Assembly (NCBI GenBank): GCA_008477525.1
Contig: SPDT01000006.1
Location: forward strand, 3,995,501-4,059,500
Length of the DNA stretch: 64,000 nt
Reading direction: 5' to 3'
Source: Hypomyces perniciosus
Taxonomy: Eukaryota > Ascomycota > Sordariomycetes > Hypocreales > Hypocreaceae
Numbering within the stretch: position 1 is the first letter of the stretch; every line of letters starts with the position of its first letter. Below the pieces are notes generated by a model. The model saw only the letters and a program-made list of their open reading frames with translations. It was not told the DNA's origin and did no database searches. The position numbers were made by a program, and so were the translations under genes. Shown here piece after piece: positions 31,625 through 44,862 of this stretch.

Positions 31625-34600
31625 TCAGTCCAAAACACGACCAGCTACAGCAGCAGCACTTTTATCCTTGGTCGCTGTCTTCTTGAGAGCTCTGCCTGCT
31701 TGGATTTCGCCAAGGAAGCCCGAGGGACGGCCACCCATAGGGGCGGGTGCTGGAGCATCACCCGGCGGCGGAGGAGGTGGTGGCACTCCACCGGGCAATG
31801 ATGGTGGAGGTGGGGGAGCCCCAGCCGATGGCATTGGCGGCGGCGGAGGGGGGGCTCCAGGAGCTCCGATACTAGGCAATGGAGGAGGAGGAGAGGACAA
31901 TGGTGCGTTGTTCGCAGGAGCCGGACTTGCTGGTGACGATTCTCTACCGGCAGCAGAGAGGGGCCTGGGCGGTGCCATAGTACCGAATAGAATCGACGCC
32001 AGCTGAGCGGCATTGCCACCACCCGGCCGGTCATCGTCGTCAGATTCATCATCGTCATCCTTCTCTGAGCCCCAATCATCAGAGTCGGCTCGCTTACGAG
32101 ACCAAGGCTGAGGAGCAGGGGCAGGCTTGCTTTCCTGTGTCATCCTGTGGAAGGGGTTGGTAGATATGTCCGCCTGAGCTGATGTAGCCGGCGCCGGTGG
32201 TGCAGGCGGCGCGGTATCTTTGGGTGCAGCTGGGGGAGATGCCTCAGACGAATGGGACATCATCTTGAAATAGGGGTTCTTGCTCTCTGTCTCAGTAGGT
32301 GGTGATGTGACAACCGTAGGAAGAGGGGGTGGTGAGGCAGCTGAAGCCGCGGGAGGAGAGGTTGCTTTCCGCTCAAGCTCATGGCTGCCAATCTGGCTAC
32401 CCCCCAGAGTGGGCGTGGACGCCTGGGGTGTAATCTGTTGAGGGCCATCATCGTCAGATGATGAGCTGTCGTCGTCCATAGCTTCCAGCTGACGCTGCAA
32501 CTCTAGCTCACGCTGCTTGGCGGCTTCAATCTCTGCACGCCGGGCGGCAAGCTTGGCCTCCTTCTCCTTTGCTTCTGCTAAGGCGGCCTTCTTCTTCTTC
32601 TTCTCTTCCTCCTTTCGCAATTTACCTTGTTTCACCTGTTCTTCAAGAGCCTTGAGGCGAGCCGCAGCTGCCCGTTGCTCCTCTTCGAACTCATCCGCTG
32701 CCTCCTGAGCTTGTTGGCTACACATAATGTTAGTATGACTACAGACGCCAAGGGGCCAAAGTCCTGCTTACTTCATTTGCTCCGTTTCACGCTGCTGTTT
32801 CTCATGTTCTCGGGCAAGTCTCTCTTCTTCAGCCTTCTTTGCGTCAGATGCTTCAGCCTTGCCTGCCTTTCTAGAAGGCGGGGGCGGGGGCTTTTTGGAA
32901 GCGGTTTGTGGCTCTTCCGTCACGGGAAGAGGAGGAGGAACGCCTTGCTCCTCAGCAAGACGAGCCTGCCGCTCCGCTTCCCGACGAGCATCCTCTTCCT
33001 CGGCCTGGCGCAACTTGGCAGCCCGCTCAGCCCGTTCACGCTCTGCCCGTTGAGCAGCCGTTTCTCCGGACTTGGACGGAGCCTTAATTCCCAGAGCAGC
33101 GAGGCGCTCGGCCATGCGTTGCTCGGCTTGTTGCTTGATGAAAGCTGCACGTTCCTCGGGAGTCTTGTACGCTGAGTATGATCCACCAGCAGAAGTTGGC
33201 GTAGCCGTACGCGAGATCGAAACGGGGCTCTCAACTCGCTGAGGAACGGCCTTCTCCCGAGGGGGTTCATCAGCAGGGGCTGCAGATCGTGTGGAGCGCT
33301 TGTCCTGTGAGCGGACGCGTGCTGCACGACTCTCACGTTGGAGATCGAAGATGAAGTCTCGAACCTCGTCTTCAACCCCAAGCGCGTCTTCCCAGCGCCG
33401 CCTCTCGTGCTCACTACTGTTATCCTTTCCGGTATCGTTGAGGCTATCCTCGATGCTTCGAGAGAATTCACGGACGCTCTCCTCAACATCATGAACCATA
33501 CGCTCATTGCTTTCTTTCTCATTCTTCACTCGAATGGTTTCCTGCTCAAGCCTCTTTGGACCCTCAAGATCCTCTGGGCCAACATCGATCTTCTTGCCGG
33601 TCAGTGCAGCTGTTCTCTGCTGCATCATAGCCTTGGCTCTTGCCTTCAGTCGATCTGCTTCCGTCACAGCGCCTCCAGGGCCAGTTCCGACAATCGCGGT
33701 GGCGCTTCCCGGGTGGGCCTTGGCATCTCTCAGACGGAATAGTTCGAGTCTTGCCTCCATGATGGCCTTCTCCGTCTTTCGCACCTGCGAAGCAAGTTCG
33801 GGAACCCTGTCTGTGAGCTTTTGAAGTTGACGTTTCAAGGCGCGCGTCTCAGCATCTGAGTCACCACTTATCAATGCAGCGTCAGGGTGTGCATCAATAT
33901 CACTCTGGATGCGTCGGATGCGGCGGTAGAGCTCCTCTGCCTCACGACGATCACGCCGATCCAAGATATCATCTTCCTCATTGTTTTTCTCATCCGTGAA
34001 GTCCATAGCGTCAAGCAAAACTTGCTTCTCCTTAATCTTCTTTCGGAGTTCCTCCAGACTCAAATCGTCATTCGACGCAACTGAGACTGGGGATTCCGGG
34101 CGGGGAGAGCCATTGCCTAGCCTGCGGCGAGCACTGGACTTGTATCCGAAACTCTCATCATCGTTCCTAAATACCGTTGCATCCTTGCGCCCAGCGGCCG
34201 TTGGTGCATTGCCGCCTCTGAAGGACCTGTTCTTCATGTAGCTCACACCAGTCTTCTGAGGGAGCAGAGCTGCACCAGAGTTCTTCCGATAATCAGATTC
34301 CTCGTGCAGCATTGACTTCAGAGCGCCAATAGACTGGCTAAAATTGCGGGTTGAAGGAGGAACAAGTTCCGGAGGTAAGGCATTGGGAAGTGGATAGCCG
34401 TTAAGCTTCCTGTAAATCAAATGCATGGCAACGGCAAATTCATCGAGGTTCAGACGACCCTTGTTGCCATGGTCAGCCAAGGTCCAGACTCTCTCAAGAT
34501 CAGGTTTCTCCAATCCACTCTGGCCAAAAATTTCGATAGCTTGATCTCCACCGATGTAACCTTTGTTAAGACCATCCCAAGCCTTGAACAAAGCATCATA

Positions 34601-36027
34601 TCTAGTCTTTTCTTCCTTGGTAATAGCCCACGGAATCACGGCATTACCTTGCAGACCTTGGGTGGTATAAGTACCAGCTTCACGGCCCGCCTGGGGCATC
34701 ATTCTAGCCTGCAACACATCGATATTAGGCAATCCAGACGCAGGGGCGTTCACGAGACCCCATTGTCCTGGGCGTCCAGTAGGCTGCGCATTCAATGGTG
34801 CTACCATACCGCCGCTGGCATTTTGGCCAAAGCCTGTTGGCATAGGTGGCAAGGGAGGGAGAGGCCCTTGATAACCTGTAGGCTGAGGATTCTGCATGCC
34901 CGCAAAGCCAGTTGGCTGGGGCTGGAGACCGCCAAAACCTGCCTGCTGCCCAGGGAAACCCGTCATTTGGGCCTGGAGTATCTGCGAGTTTGATTGCTGC
35001 GGTTGTGGTTGGTGGATCGTGGGGGTAGAAGCACTGTCGACCTTGAAGGTAGGCGCATTGCTCGCTAAGGCTGTAGATGGTGCATCATCTACAACACTAA
35101 AACTGATAATATCCACCATGCTCGAGACCTCGTTTTTGATGCTTTCGGGCAAGGTTGGCGGCAACGAGTTGCCAGTACGCTTCAAGTTGCAAAGATACAT
35201 AGCGAGGGCGAATTCAGGGAAGTAGAGCTGTCCTGCTCGGGTGGTATCTGCCAGGGTCCTATGTAGACATATTGTTAGTGTTTGACAAGCCATATATATA
35301 CGTTGATTAAAGAATATGATTACCAGATATGTGACAGCGTGTCGCCATCCAACTGAGATCGCATTAGCACATCTCTTGCCTTCTCTCCCGACATCGTTGC
35401 TGAGCCATCTCCCACGGCAGACTTAAACAGCGCCTCGAACTTGGATTGGTCCTGCGCCGTGATAAACGACAACCTGATGTTGGGAATCTTGACCTGCGTC
35501 TTTTCGACTCTGCGGCCCTGGGGCTTAGCCGACCCGCCAGTCTGGAAAGACGCAGCCATTTCCGTAAACCCAGTCGGCTGAGGCTTTATTGGGGATGGAG
35601 AAATTGCCGATACCGAGAGCTGCTGCGGCGAGGTTGAGAAGCCTGCCTGTTGAGACGGCTGCAGTCCCTGGGGTTGTTGCTGTTGCTGCTGAAACTGCTG
35701 CTGGTATTGGAGTGGAATTGACGGCATCGGCGGGGCGTTTGATGTCTGGAACGTCTGCTGCGGCTGAGCCTGTCCCGGAACCCCCGTAAACTGCTGCTGC
35801 AGTGGTGGAAGGGAAGGCTGATAGCCCGTCGGCTGGGATTGCAACGGATAGCCAGTGTACTGCTGCTGCAATGGCTGCTGCAATGGCTGCTGTCCGAAGC
35901 CCGTGGGTTGCGGCGCAAAGGGGCCAGGCTGTTGGCCGGCTCCCAGGTTGTTGAAAGAGCCGCCATATTGTTGACCACCTGGGCGCTGGCTATTGCCTCC
36001 CAGGAAGGCGTTCGAGTTTGAATACAT
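31625..36027 (-). CDS. PAN1: Actin cytoskeleton-regulatory complex protein PAN1
   Basis: Endocytic scaffold and Arp2/3 activator at cortical actin patches, partner of END3 and SLA1. Three exons, 35324-36027, 32772-35258 and 31625-32717 (introns 65 and 54 bp), give 1427 residues, the usual length for filamentous fungi. In order: a Gln/Pro-rich N-terminus with repeated QPTG motifs; EH domain 1 (about 180-275, [16 protein letters not shown], then [21 protein letters not shown]); another QPTG-rich linker; EH domain 2 (about 450-545, [38 protein letters not shown]); a long charged coiled coil; a polyproline tract; and a WH2-like end [14 protein letters not shown]. The start was set at [11 protein letters not shown] because family members begin there and the upstream frame opens only with GTG. 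The PH-LRR gene lies upstream in the same orientation. Confidence 0.93.
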
Positions 36028-36847
36028 CGCGAAGCCGTCCTCGTCGAGAGACACACGCTTCGATGGCTGTGGTAGTCGGGGTCAGGAGGCAGGCTGGCTG
36101 GCCCGATGGGGTCGGGAGGAGCGCGGAAGCTCCGCAGTTAAAAGGGGAGGCAGGAAAACAAAAGGGAGAGTATCAGTGAACCGGACGCGAGAATTGAACT
36201 CTGTAAGGAGACTGGACGTGAGACATCTGCCCAGATGGAGACAGATGGTGAAGGTGAAGGTTCAATGATGACGAAGCTTGCGACAGCTTGGCCAGCTGAT
36301 GTAGACATGCGGATTATTAGAGAGAGGTGCTCCGTACTCCGTACTTCGTACAAGTTACGTACAAGCTGTCTGTCCGGAGTTGCTTTGGTTGGCTCCGCCT
36401 GGAGTTGGGCTAGACAAATTGCGTGGCTTGTTGGGTTGAGCAGGCATGCTGATACGTACTCCACCCTGTTGTGGCTTTACTCCACGTCATGCACATGCAT
36501 TAATACAGAGGCTTCCATTGATTTTCTACGCATCAGATGCGTGTATACGAAGTATAATAGGCACCTACATTCGCAGGTAGGCAACGATATCACAAAAGGT
36601 CTGTTAAAAATTCTACTAAGAACTTATAGTATTTCAAAGTTCGAGCAAAAATAACAACTCAATGGGGTATCAAGTAAATGACAATAAAACCCAAACAACT
36701 CCAAAAAACGCCGAGTCTGTCCATGCTGCCCGGTAAATTCAAGCTTCCCTGCCTTGCCATAAAAACAACCAAACCAAACCATCTATTACCACATCATAAC
36801 CGAACTACTACTATTTGACCTCCCCATCCCCCTCCCCTTCAACCTCA
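36028..36847. other. PAN1 promoter and leader / 3' end of the PH-LRR gene
   Basis: This stretch of 820 bp contains an overlapping pair of TAC-palindromes at 36335-36350 and another at 36546. No gene is seen. Confidence 0.6.
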
Positions 36848-39800
36848 TCACACATCCTCTTCATCAATGCGGCTCGTGGGATCACCAAGGAAACGGCGAT
36901 ATCTCCGCATCTGCAAGCCCACCTCGCCATCATGGCCATCCGAATACGAGTAGTTGCCATCGCGTATCTCGTCATAAAGCGACTCTCCAGCTATATTAGC
37001 GATTTCAGGCAGGGTTGGAATGTCTGGGTCGCTCCCGTCAATCGTTGGGCTGGCAGCCTCACTTGAAGCTATCGAATAAGGCTTTATGATCCCACCCGAG
37101 GACTCATCAGATATGATCCGTGGATTGGCAACAGTTGGCCGAGAATCCTCCTCCAGACTGCGTTTCGAAATTGGGGTTGCAGACCGCGGTGTGCTTGTCG
37201 ACTTTCGGGCCTCGTACTCCCTACACGCAAGGCCTCCAAAAGCGAGAGAGAAGACTCCCTCTTCATCGATGCTCTTGCTGTCCATTTGATCCGCTGCAGA
37301 ATTCCCACAACCATGTCTTTCGTCGTAAATCCTCTGATTTCTCTCTAGGACTCGCTCTAGGGCACTGATAGCGGAATCCCATTCGTCCCTCAGCCGCTGT
37401 GCCAATGACTTCTCAGGATCAACTTGGGTCCTGTCGTGTCTCAGCTTGAAAATGCCCGAAGAACGGCGTGACGGGGCAACTGGGGCATCGTTTTCAACGG
37501 ATTTCTGGATTGTCCGAGCAAGCTCTTTCTCCGAAAATACCGAGAAATGTCGAATGGTCGTGTTTCTTTCCACATGCTTCACCAGATGCCAAAAATTCGA
37601 CAGGTTAAAATCGTTGCCCTCGCAATCAAGAGTATGCAGTGTCTTGTTACCCGAAATAGCCTCGGCAAGGTCTCCAATGTTTATGTTAAGCATCTGACTT
37701 CGTACCCGCAGGTGCTCAATCCGCTTATTGTTCCTCATGCCACTCAACGCTTTAGAGAATTCTCGACCTAGCCTGCCTTCGTCAAGCTTCGAGTCATAGC
37801 CGGATATATCCAAGAACCGCACGGTATCGTTCTTGGCAAAGAAGTCTGAAACGGCCTGACAAGCAACACTGCTAACAGCATCCGGCGTAGCACAGCCGGC
37901 CAGGCTTAGACACTCGATCGTTTTGTTGACAGACAATGCTCGCAAGAATTTGATGTAGGTAGCCTCGTGGCTAAACTCAATCATCTGCATGAACAAGCTC
38001 CATGGCCCATAACCACAGGCAAGTGCTCTACACAGGTCATCAATGCCTTCGTCCAGTCGATTTGCATTTGCATGGACCGTCAATTGCCGACCTTGGCCCA
38101 TGCTGCGGAAGAGCCGCGCAAGCTGGTTTCCAGTGAGACCACAGTTGTTGAGGCGGAGGACCTGGAGACTGTGGGACGTATGGGTGTCCATGTAGCTAGA
38201 GATAGTATCAATAGTGGCATCATTGAGCTTTTCAGTAGTTAGCCATCGATCGAGAGAAAATATTTTTGCTTCACACATACCATTATACCAGAGAGGTCGA
38301 GCTCTTGAAGATCCCAGCCATTGATGGTGCTCTGAATGAATAGCGATTCTTCCGAGGTAAGCCTGGTATTTCCTGCAATGTTAAGCCTCTTAATGTTTCG
38401 AAGCTGCCCAAGTGTAGACCGAATGATTTCGAATTTGACGGTTCCCACGTTGTCAGAGGTATCAAGCCATTGCAGCATGTCGGCTTGTCCCCCGACAGAC
38501 GCCCACAACTTGCTGAGGCCTGCATCTACAAGCCCGCAATTTGCCAGATCCAGCCTCTTCACGTAAACGTAGTTCAGCTCCAGAAGGTTTGCTAAGTCAA
38601 GAGTCAGCTGAGAGCAGTGGGCAGTCGGCACCTTTGATCAACGTACCTAATTCGTCCGCATCACCCGGAGCGATGGGGTTGCCGGACATAGTGATGCTAT
38701 GGCAATGGCATAATTGCTGTTTTAACAGCATAAGTACGGGTCGGATGATCTCAGAACTTATCTGAGGTATGCCAGCCTGGTTAATTGGTCCTCGATTCGC
38801 CTGCAATCCCTTCAAGTTCTGGAGGCCAACAACGTTTGTGAAATCGATGCTCCGTATGGATTCCGACGCAAACATCAGAGCATGAATCTCTTGTTCCAGG
38901 ATTGGAGCTTGAACCAGTATCTCGTAATAATCCTCGGGAATTCTCAAGCCTAGATTCGAATTAGACATTGACGCAAGTAGAGCTAAAACAGGGGGGGGGG
39001 GGGCAATACCGTTCAAAGACATATGGACGATCGAGTCCCTATAATGCGAATAATCATTCTTGCCTCCTAGGGACGACAAATCAACGTCTCGAAAGGAGAC
39101 GGCCTTAAAAAAGCTATTGTATCTCAGTGCACGAAACACTGCCAGAAGCTGGAGAGAAGAGTATCCTGGCCCGTCTGACGGAAGTAAACGAAAAGCTGGC
39201 TGCGATGGGGTATTCCATTCGATTTTCCAAGAAGGAATCTGTACGTTGAAAGCGACACAGTACGCCTGTAAGCTCATCTCAAGGCCTCCCAGATCGTTTC
39301 CCGAGGTCAGCTGCAACGGTGGCGGGAGCCCCTGGATCTCAAAAATAGTGTGCTGGAGGTTTTGTGGCCACATAGGCTTTAGAACCCGGTCAACCTTTGT
39401 TAGTGCTTCGATGATCCGGCGATAATAAGCACTGGCAAGGTCGAGACGTGTTTCACGGTCAAATGGCAACCTGTTAAATACATATATCAGTGTTACAATC
39501 CCCACAAAAAATTCAGGATTGATTTACCGAAAGCTCATCACAAAGCGTTGCTCGTGAGAAGCCACAGACGCTCGGAAACGAGTCAAAGTGACGGCACCAA
39601 AGGTTTTCACTTTCATTCGTAGATCTCCAGGGGGTGTCAAGTGATCTGCCTTGAGTACTTCAATCAGGTAACATAAGCACGACCCGATGGCAAGATAGAA
39701 GGATGAGGTGTCTGTAAGGTCCTGGAAATCGTCGGCAGACGCCCCTTTATGAGTTGTCCCAACCATGCGCCTCGCAACTGGGAAGATGAGACTTTGGGAA

Positions 39801-40645
39801 CTACCGTCAGCAAGGGTTTCGGCTGCTTGGATAACATGATTGATGCGGATCTTCAGGTTATCTGGAACGGTAGAATTGAGAGGACTCTTCCTCAACCTTG
39901 CCTTGTAGGCATGTTGTATTGCGGCCAACCAGTCATTTCCTTCTTTGGGTAAAGCGAAGAAGAAGTGTGCCTTGCAGTATGCCAGCTTCGGCGACTGCGA
40001 AAACCACCAAACTTCGATACCGAACCGAGAGGTTGAAGTCTCTTCAGTAAACACTGCGACGATGGATCGAAGAGGTACCTCTAGTCGAATCTCCGCCGCT
40101 GCGTATTTGCCATTCATAGACTGGGGTGAAGCGGTGCCTTTGGTGTGATTTTCAACCTGGCTCAGTTGGGGGAAGACGCTCCTAGCGGCTTCCGCGCTCC
40201 CAAACTTGACCAAGGAGTGATCCGTCAGCACAAGATATTCAGAGCGGGCCTTAAGCAGCGAGCTGTCCGTCTTAAGCCAGCCATATCGTACGACCTCCAT
40301 TAATGCAAATGGTTGCTCATTTGAACTGCTGGGGCATTCTGAGGGGGAGGTGCTGATGAAAGAATCCCTCGACACTCGCCTCTGCAGTCTCTCGATCATG
40401 GATCCCGAGCCTGAAGATGTCTTTCGCGGCATGCGTGCGGATGATCCAGCTCTGGAAGGGCCGCTGGATAGCGAATCCAACGAAGAGCTACTCAACGAGC
40501 GAAGCGCTTTGGTTAGAGTCCGCGGCTTCCTGCCCTCGGCGGCTAGCTCTGGCGACTCCCCCTTCAAGTATGCATATTGATGGGGTGCAGGTGACCCTAT
40601 TGTGCTCGCGTTCGAGGACCTCCATTTCCACCTTTCGGTATTCAT
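36848..40645 (-). CDS. Large PH-domain plus leucine-rich-repeat protein (possibly CARMIL-like)
   Basis: I recognise the architecture but not a named fungal gene. Five exons, 39528-40645, 39010-39470, 38647-38949, 38281-38591 and 36848-38227, give 1190 residues. Residues 1-115 are Ser-rich and disordered. A PH-like domain follows (about 115-245: VVRYGWLKTDSSLLKARSEYLVLTD, then IEVWWFSQ, KLAYCKAHFFF and a helix WLAAIQHAY). A helical region comes next, then RNI-type leucine-rich repeats from about 500 to 950 (for example KRLDLANCGL, KRLNIAGNTRLT, QELDLSG, LQVLRLNNCGLTG, ECLSLAG). The C-terminus (about 950-1190) is disordered. PH followed by LRR recalls CARMIL actin-capping regulators, but I see no capping-protein-interaction motif. 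Intron 38950-39009 is 60 bp, stop-free, and contains 13 consecutive C. The ATG at 40645 has an in-frame stop upstream. Confidence 0.8.
38991..39003. repeat. Homopolymer of 13 G (plus strand) inside an intron
   Basis: A 13-base G run inside the predicted intron of the PH-LRR gene, just after the donor GTATTG in the transcript sense. Because the intron is 60 bp and has no stop, gene finders may translate this run as four prolines. Confidence 0.8.
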
Positions 40646-42781
40646 CGTCTTCTAGCTGGTTTCCGAAACGTCCAAAAGTCAGTATGCCAGACGAAGCAGC
40701 CGGAGCAGTATCAAGGCTGTCTCAGCGGCGCATGCCGAACAGAGAAAGGCGATGGCAAGATTTTGATGTTGGAAAAGATTTTTTATCGTATGTGAGACTC
40801 GGTTTGCTTTGTTCGTGTGAAAGAGAACGAAGTTGGGTGTGCAATCACAGCTTTGAGATGGCCCAGACCGATGTCTCAGCCATAGATGGTGTCTTGAAGT
40901 GCGGACAAGCGAGGCAACGAGACCAATGGAATTCGCACCGTCACTCCGGAGACACTTTGAGATGTATTGTCTGCCACGGCCTGTCTACCATATATCCATG
41001 AAAGAGTGAATCCGAATCGTCTGATGTCGCTGATTATTGCAGTGACCAAGGCGAAAATGCCGTGGCATGCGAAGATGAACGAGTGACACCGATACCGACA
41101 CCACGACGACTGCCCTGGGTTGGCAGAAAGCAGTGAGATGGGCGTAGGCGATAAATCGAGAGGATGGCGTGCAGGTGGGCTTTTCAGGCAGGTGACTGCT
41201 TGCAGCGCAGGTGTTTTTGCTACGGATTCATCGAGATGAGATGGGCCTGAGGGACGAACCGAACTTGACAAGTTGTTTCGTTCCAGCCGGCAGCCCAATC
41301 CGGCGAACCCGCCAGACCACTCAAGCGATGGAGCCAGCAACAGAGTCCAATTATTATTGCCCAGTGGTGTCTCTCCCCCAAGTCCGGATATATACTATTA
41401 CCTTGCTGCTCGTATACTCGCAACACACAGGGTGGGTATAAACGAATGTCGTCACTGTTTGCACGTTGAGGGAAATCTTTGGAAATCGGACAGCAGTCAC
41501 GGGGCAAGGAGAGAGAGATCACGAGAGTAAAGAAGAAGGCGACAATGGGGATAGCAGGGACGTAAGGGGAATAAAAATACGAAGGTGTGCCGCACAAACA
41601 GGCGCAAGCCAGAGACATAAGAGCTCGACATGTCCGAAGTACGCCATCTCAGCTTTACAGGCTCGGGCCCAGGTGAAAACCCCTCCTCTGATGATGAAAC
41701 CGCGAACTTGGTCCCGATCCAGGGTCAATGACCAGGGTCTGTGAATCCTTGACGGGGCGTTGGCTGGAGAGAGCGGCGTCATCGGGACGACGGCTATGAT
41801 TTTTTTGGCAGCTAAAATCTCGATCAAAGGTCAATTGAGCTGGTGTTGCTATGATGCTATCGGCCAATGCACGAGCTACGGCTGGCATCCCGGTCTTGGT
41901 CACAGCATCAGGACCAATCGTCCATCGCATGGGGTGTTTTTAGTCTTGTTTCTAAGCCGAAGGGAGTATGCTGCGGCTGCAGGACTACGTACGTATGTAT
42001 GTATGTATGTCCTGTCTCAGACTTGAGCCGTGCTTTGTTTATCTCCGTAGTTCGTCTTATAGCTTCACTACTGCTACTACGACAACGACTACTACTACTA
42101 CTCCGTACTTCGTAATACGGAGTACAAAAGCAGTACTAAGTAGATAGATAATAGCCTTATGAGAAAATCACTCCGTGCTAATCTACGAGTAGCATCAAGC
42201 TCACGAGTGCGCTGAGGTAACGCTGACCTCGATATCCTGTCTCTGTCACGAGGGGTCTGCGTACCACGATCCACGACATGGTTCTTGTCCGCAAAACCTT
42301 GGCAGAGCTGCGCCATGAGCCGACAAGCTGTTTTGTGGAAGCGCATCACCCCGTCGTATGTTCGTATGTTCGTATGTTCGTACATGCAACATGGAGCTTA
42401 CTCGCACATACGGAGTACAATTACGGAGCCGTTTATAGTGCCGGAGGCTGGGAGAGTAAACTTTGCGACCTTGGTCATCGGGGCTTTGGAATACGATTAC
42501 GGGACACCTCCAAGAGCTATTTTTAAGATACAGGGTACGGAGTCGTAGTAGTACGACTTACCGGGATGAGCCTCCAAGATGACTGACTGACCACGATATG
42601 CGACAAAGATGCGCCTGGACAGACGCTCCATCCATCTCGTATGCGTATGGGCGGCATGCTATCCCGGATACCACCTACCCTAGGAGGGTAGAAGACTTGC
42701 AAGTAAAATACTAATATAACTAAAACCAAAAGCAAAAAGATGCAAAAATCAAAATGCCAAGTCTCGTTCGTGTATTTGGCA

Positions 42782-42879
<98 letters not shown>

Positions 42880-43380
42880 GGCGACATGACGTATGCAGCC
42901 GTCCATTAACATGCTGCAGCTGGCTGGTTTGTCTGTGTCTCCCAACGCTCAGTTCCAATTAATACGGAGTCAATGCAACATCATCCATCAGCAGTAATTA
43001 TAGGGGTCTCTGGCCCCCAACAAACATCAATCCGGTTCATTGATGGACTGCCTATCAGAGCTGTCACAGCACATGCTCCCGGATCATTCGTTATGCCGAC
43101 CACCAGATCGTTGAGTGAGTGGGGCCCACCCAACGAGACACCAGGGCGGGTATCTCGTACATAGACAAAAATTCGTGTGAATCCCTGATAGCCGCCATTG
43201 ACACCGGCGATTGCTTCACACTCGAGCATGCGAGGCATCTGCTGAGAAATCCGTATTGTCGCCGTTTCCGTGCGCCAATTCCATACACTACGGCCCCTCC
43301 GTTGTCTCGCGGCGGCTGTCTGATATCCCAGGAGCCTATACCGGCCTGAATCCGTTGGCAAAAGGCCACGATAGCACACA
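40646..43380. other. 2.7-kb divergent region between the PH-LRR gene and CBR1
   Basis: It holds the promoters of both genes. Contents: overlapping TAC-palindromes at 42099-42124 and one at 42409, GTAT repeats at 41989-42011, three CGTATGTT units at 42356-42382, and a large TTG microsatellite at 42784-42876. Open frames at 41.2-42.0 kb and 43.0-43.4 kb have no family features. Confidence 0.55.
42784..42876. repeat. TTG trinucleotide microsatellite, 31 units
   Basis: Thirty-one perfect tandem TTG units followed by an interrupted TTTG. The minus strand reads as a run of CAA (glutamine) inside a frame at 42523-42945, but the flanking residues show no domain, so this is treated as intergenic repeat about 500 bp upstream of CBR1. 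Confidence 0.95.
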
Positions 43381-44490
<1,110 letters not shown>

Positions 44491-44862
44491 ACGCGGGCTT
44501 CTTATAATGCCGGTACATGATAGAAATGTGTGCATGGACAATGCTTGATGGATTAAAATGAAGCAAGTTTCAATAGACGGCTTTGTGTAATTGGCATGTA
44601 GCGAAGCGTAATGATTGGGCAACAGTGATGAGATAGCACGGCTTAATGAAACCTTTTCTACACCACTATAATTCTGTCTACAATCACTTGCAATAGGCTA
44701 CCTGGCCCCAGGTCTAAGCAAAAGATCGCTGTCCTTGATTTTCCCATGTGAACCATCAAACTAACGTAACGGGCAAAAGATTATGGTACAAACTACTATT
44801 TCGACCAGGAATTATGGCCAAGATATTCCCCTCCTAGGCATCGTCCAAGTAGAAATCTTTCT
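44491..44862. other. Convergent intergenic region
   Basis: This 372-bp stretch holds the 3' ends of CBR1 (+) and CTR9 (-). It is AT-rich, with no gene or repeat of note. Confidence 0.6.

Noticed and set aside
42523..42945. Polyglutamine protein on the minus strand
   Set aside because: The glutamines are the TTG microsatellite read in reverse; the flanks are short and featureless.
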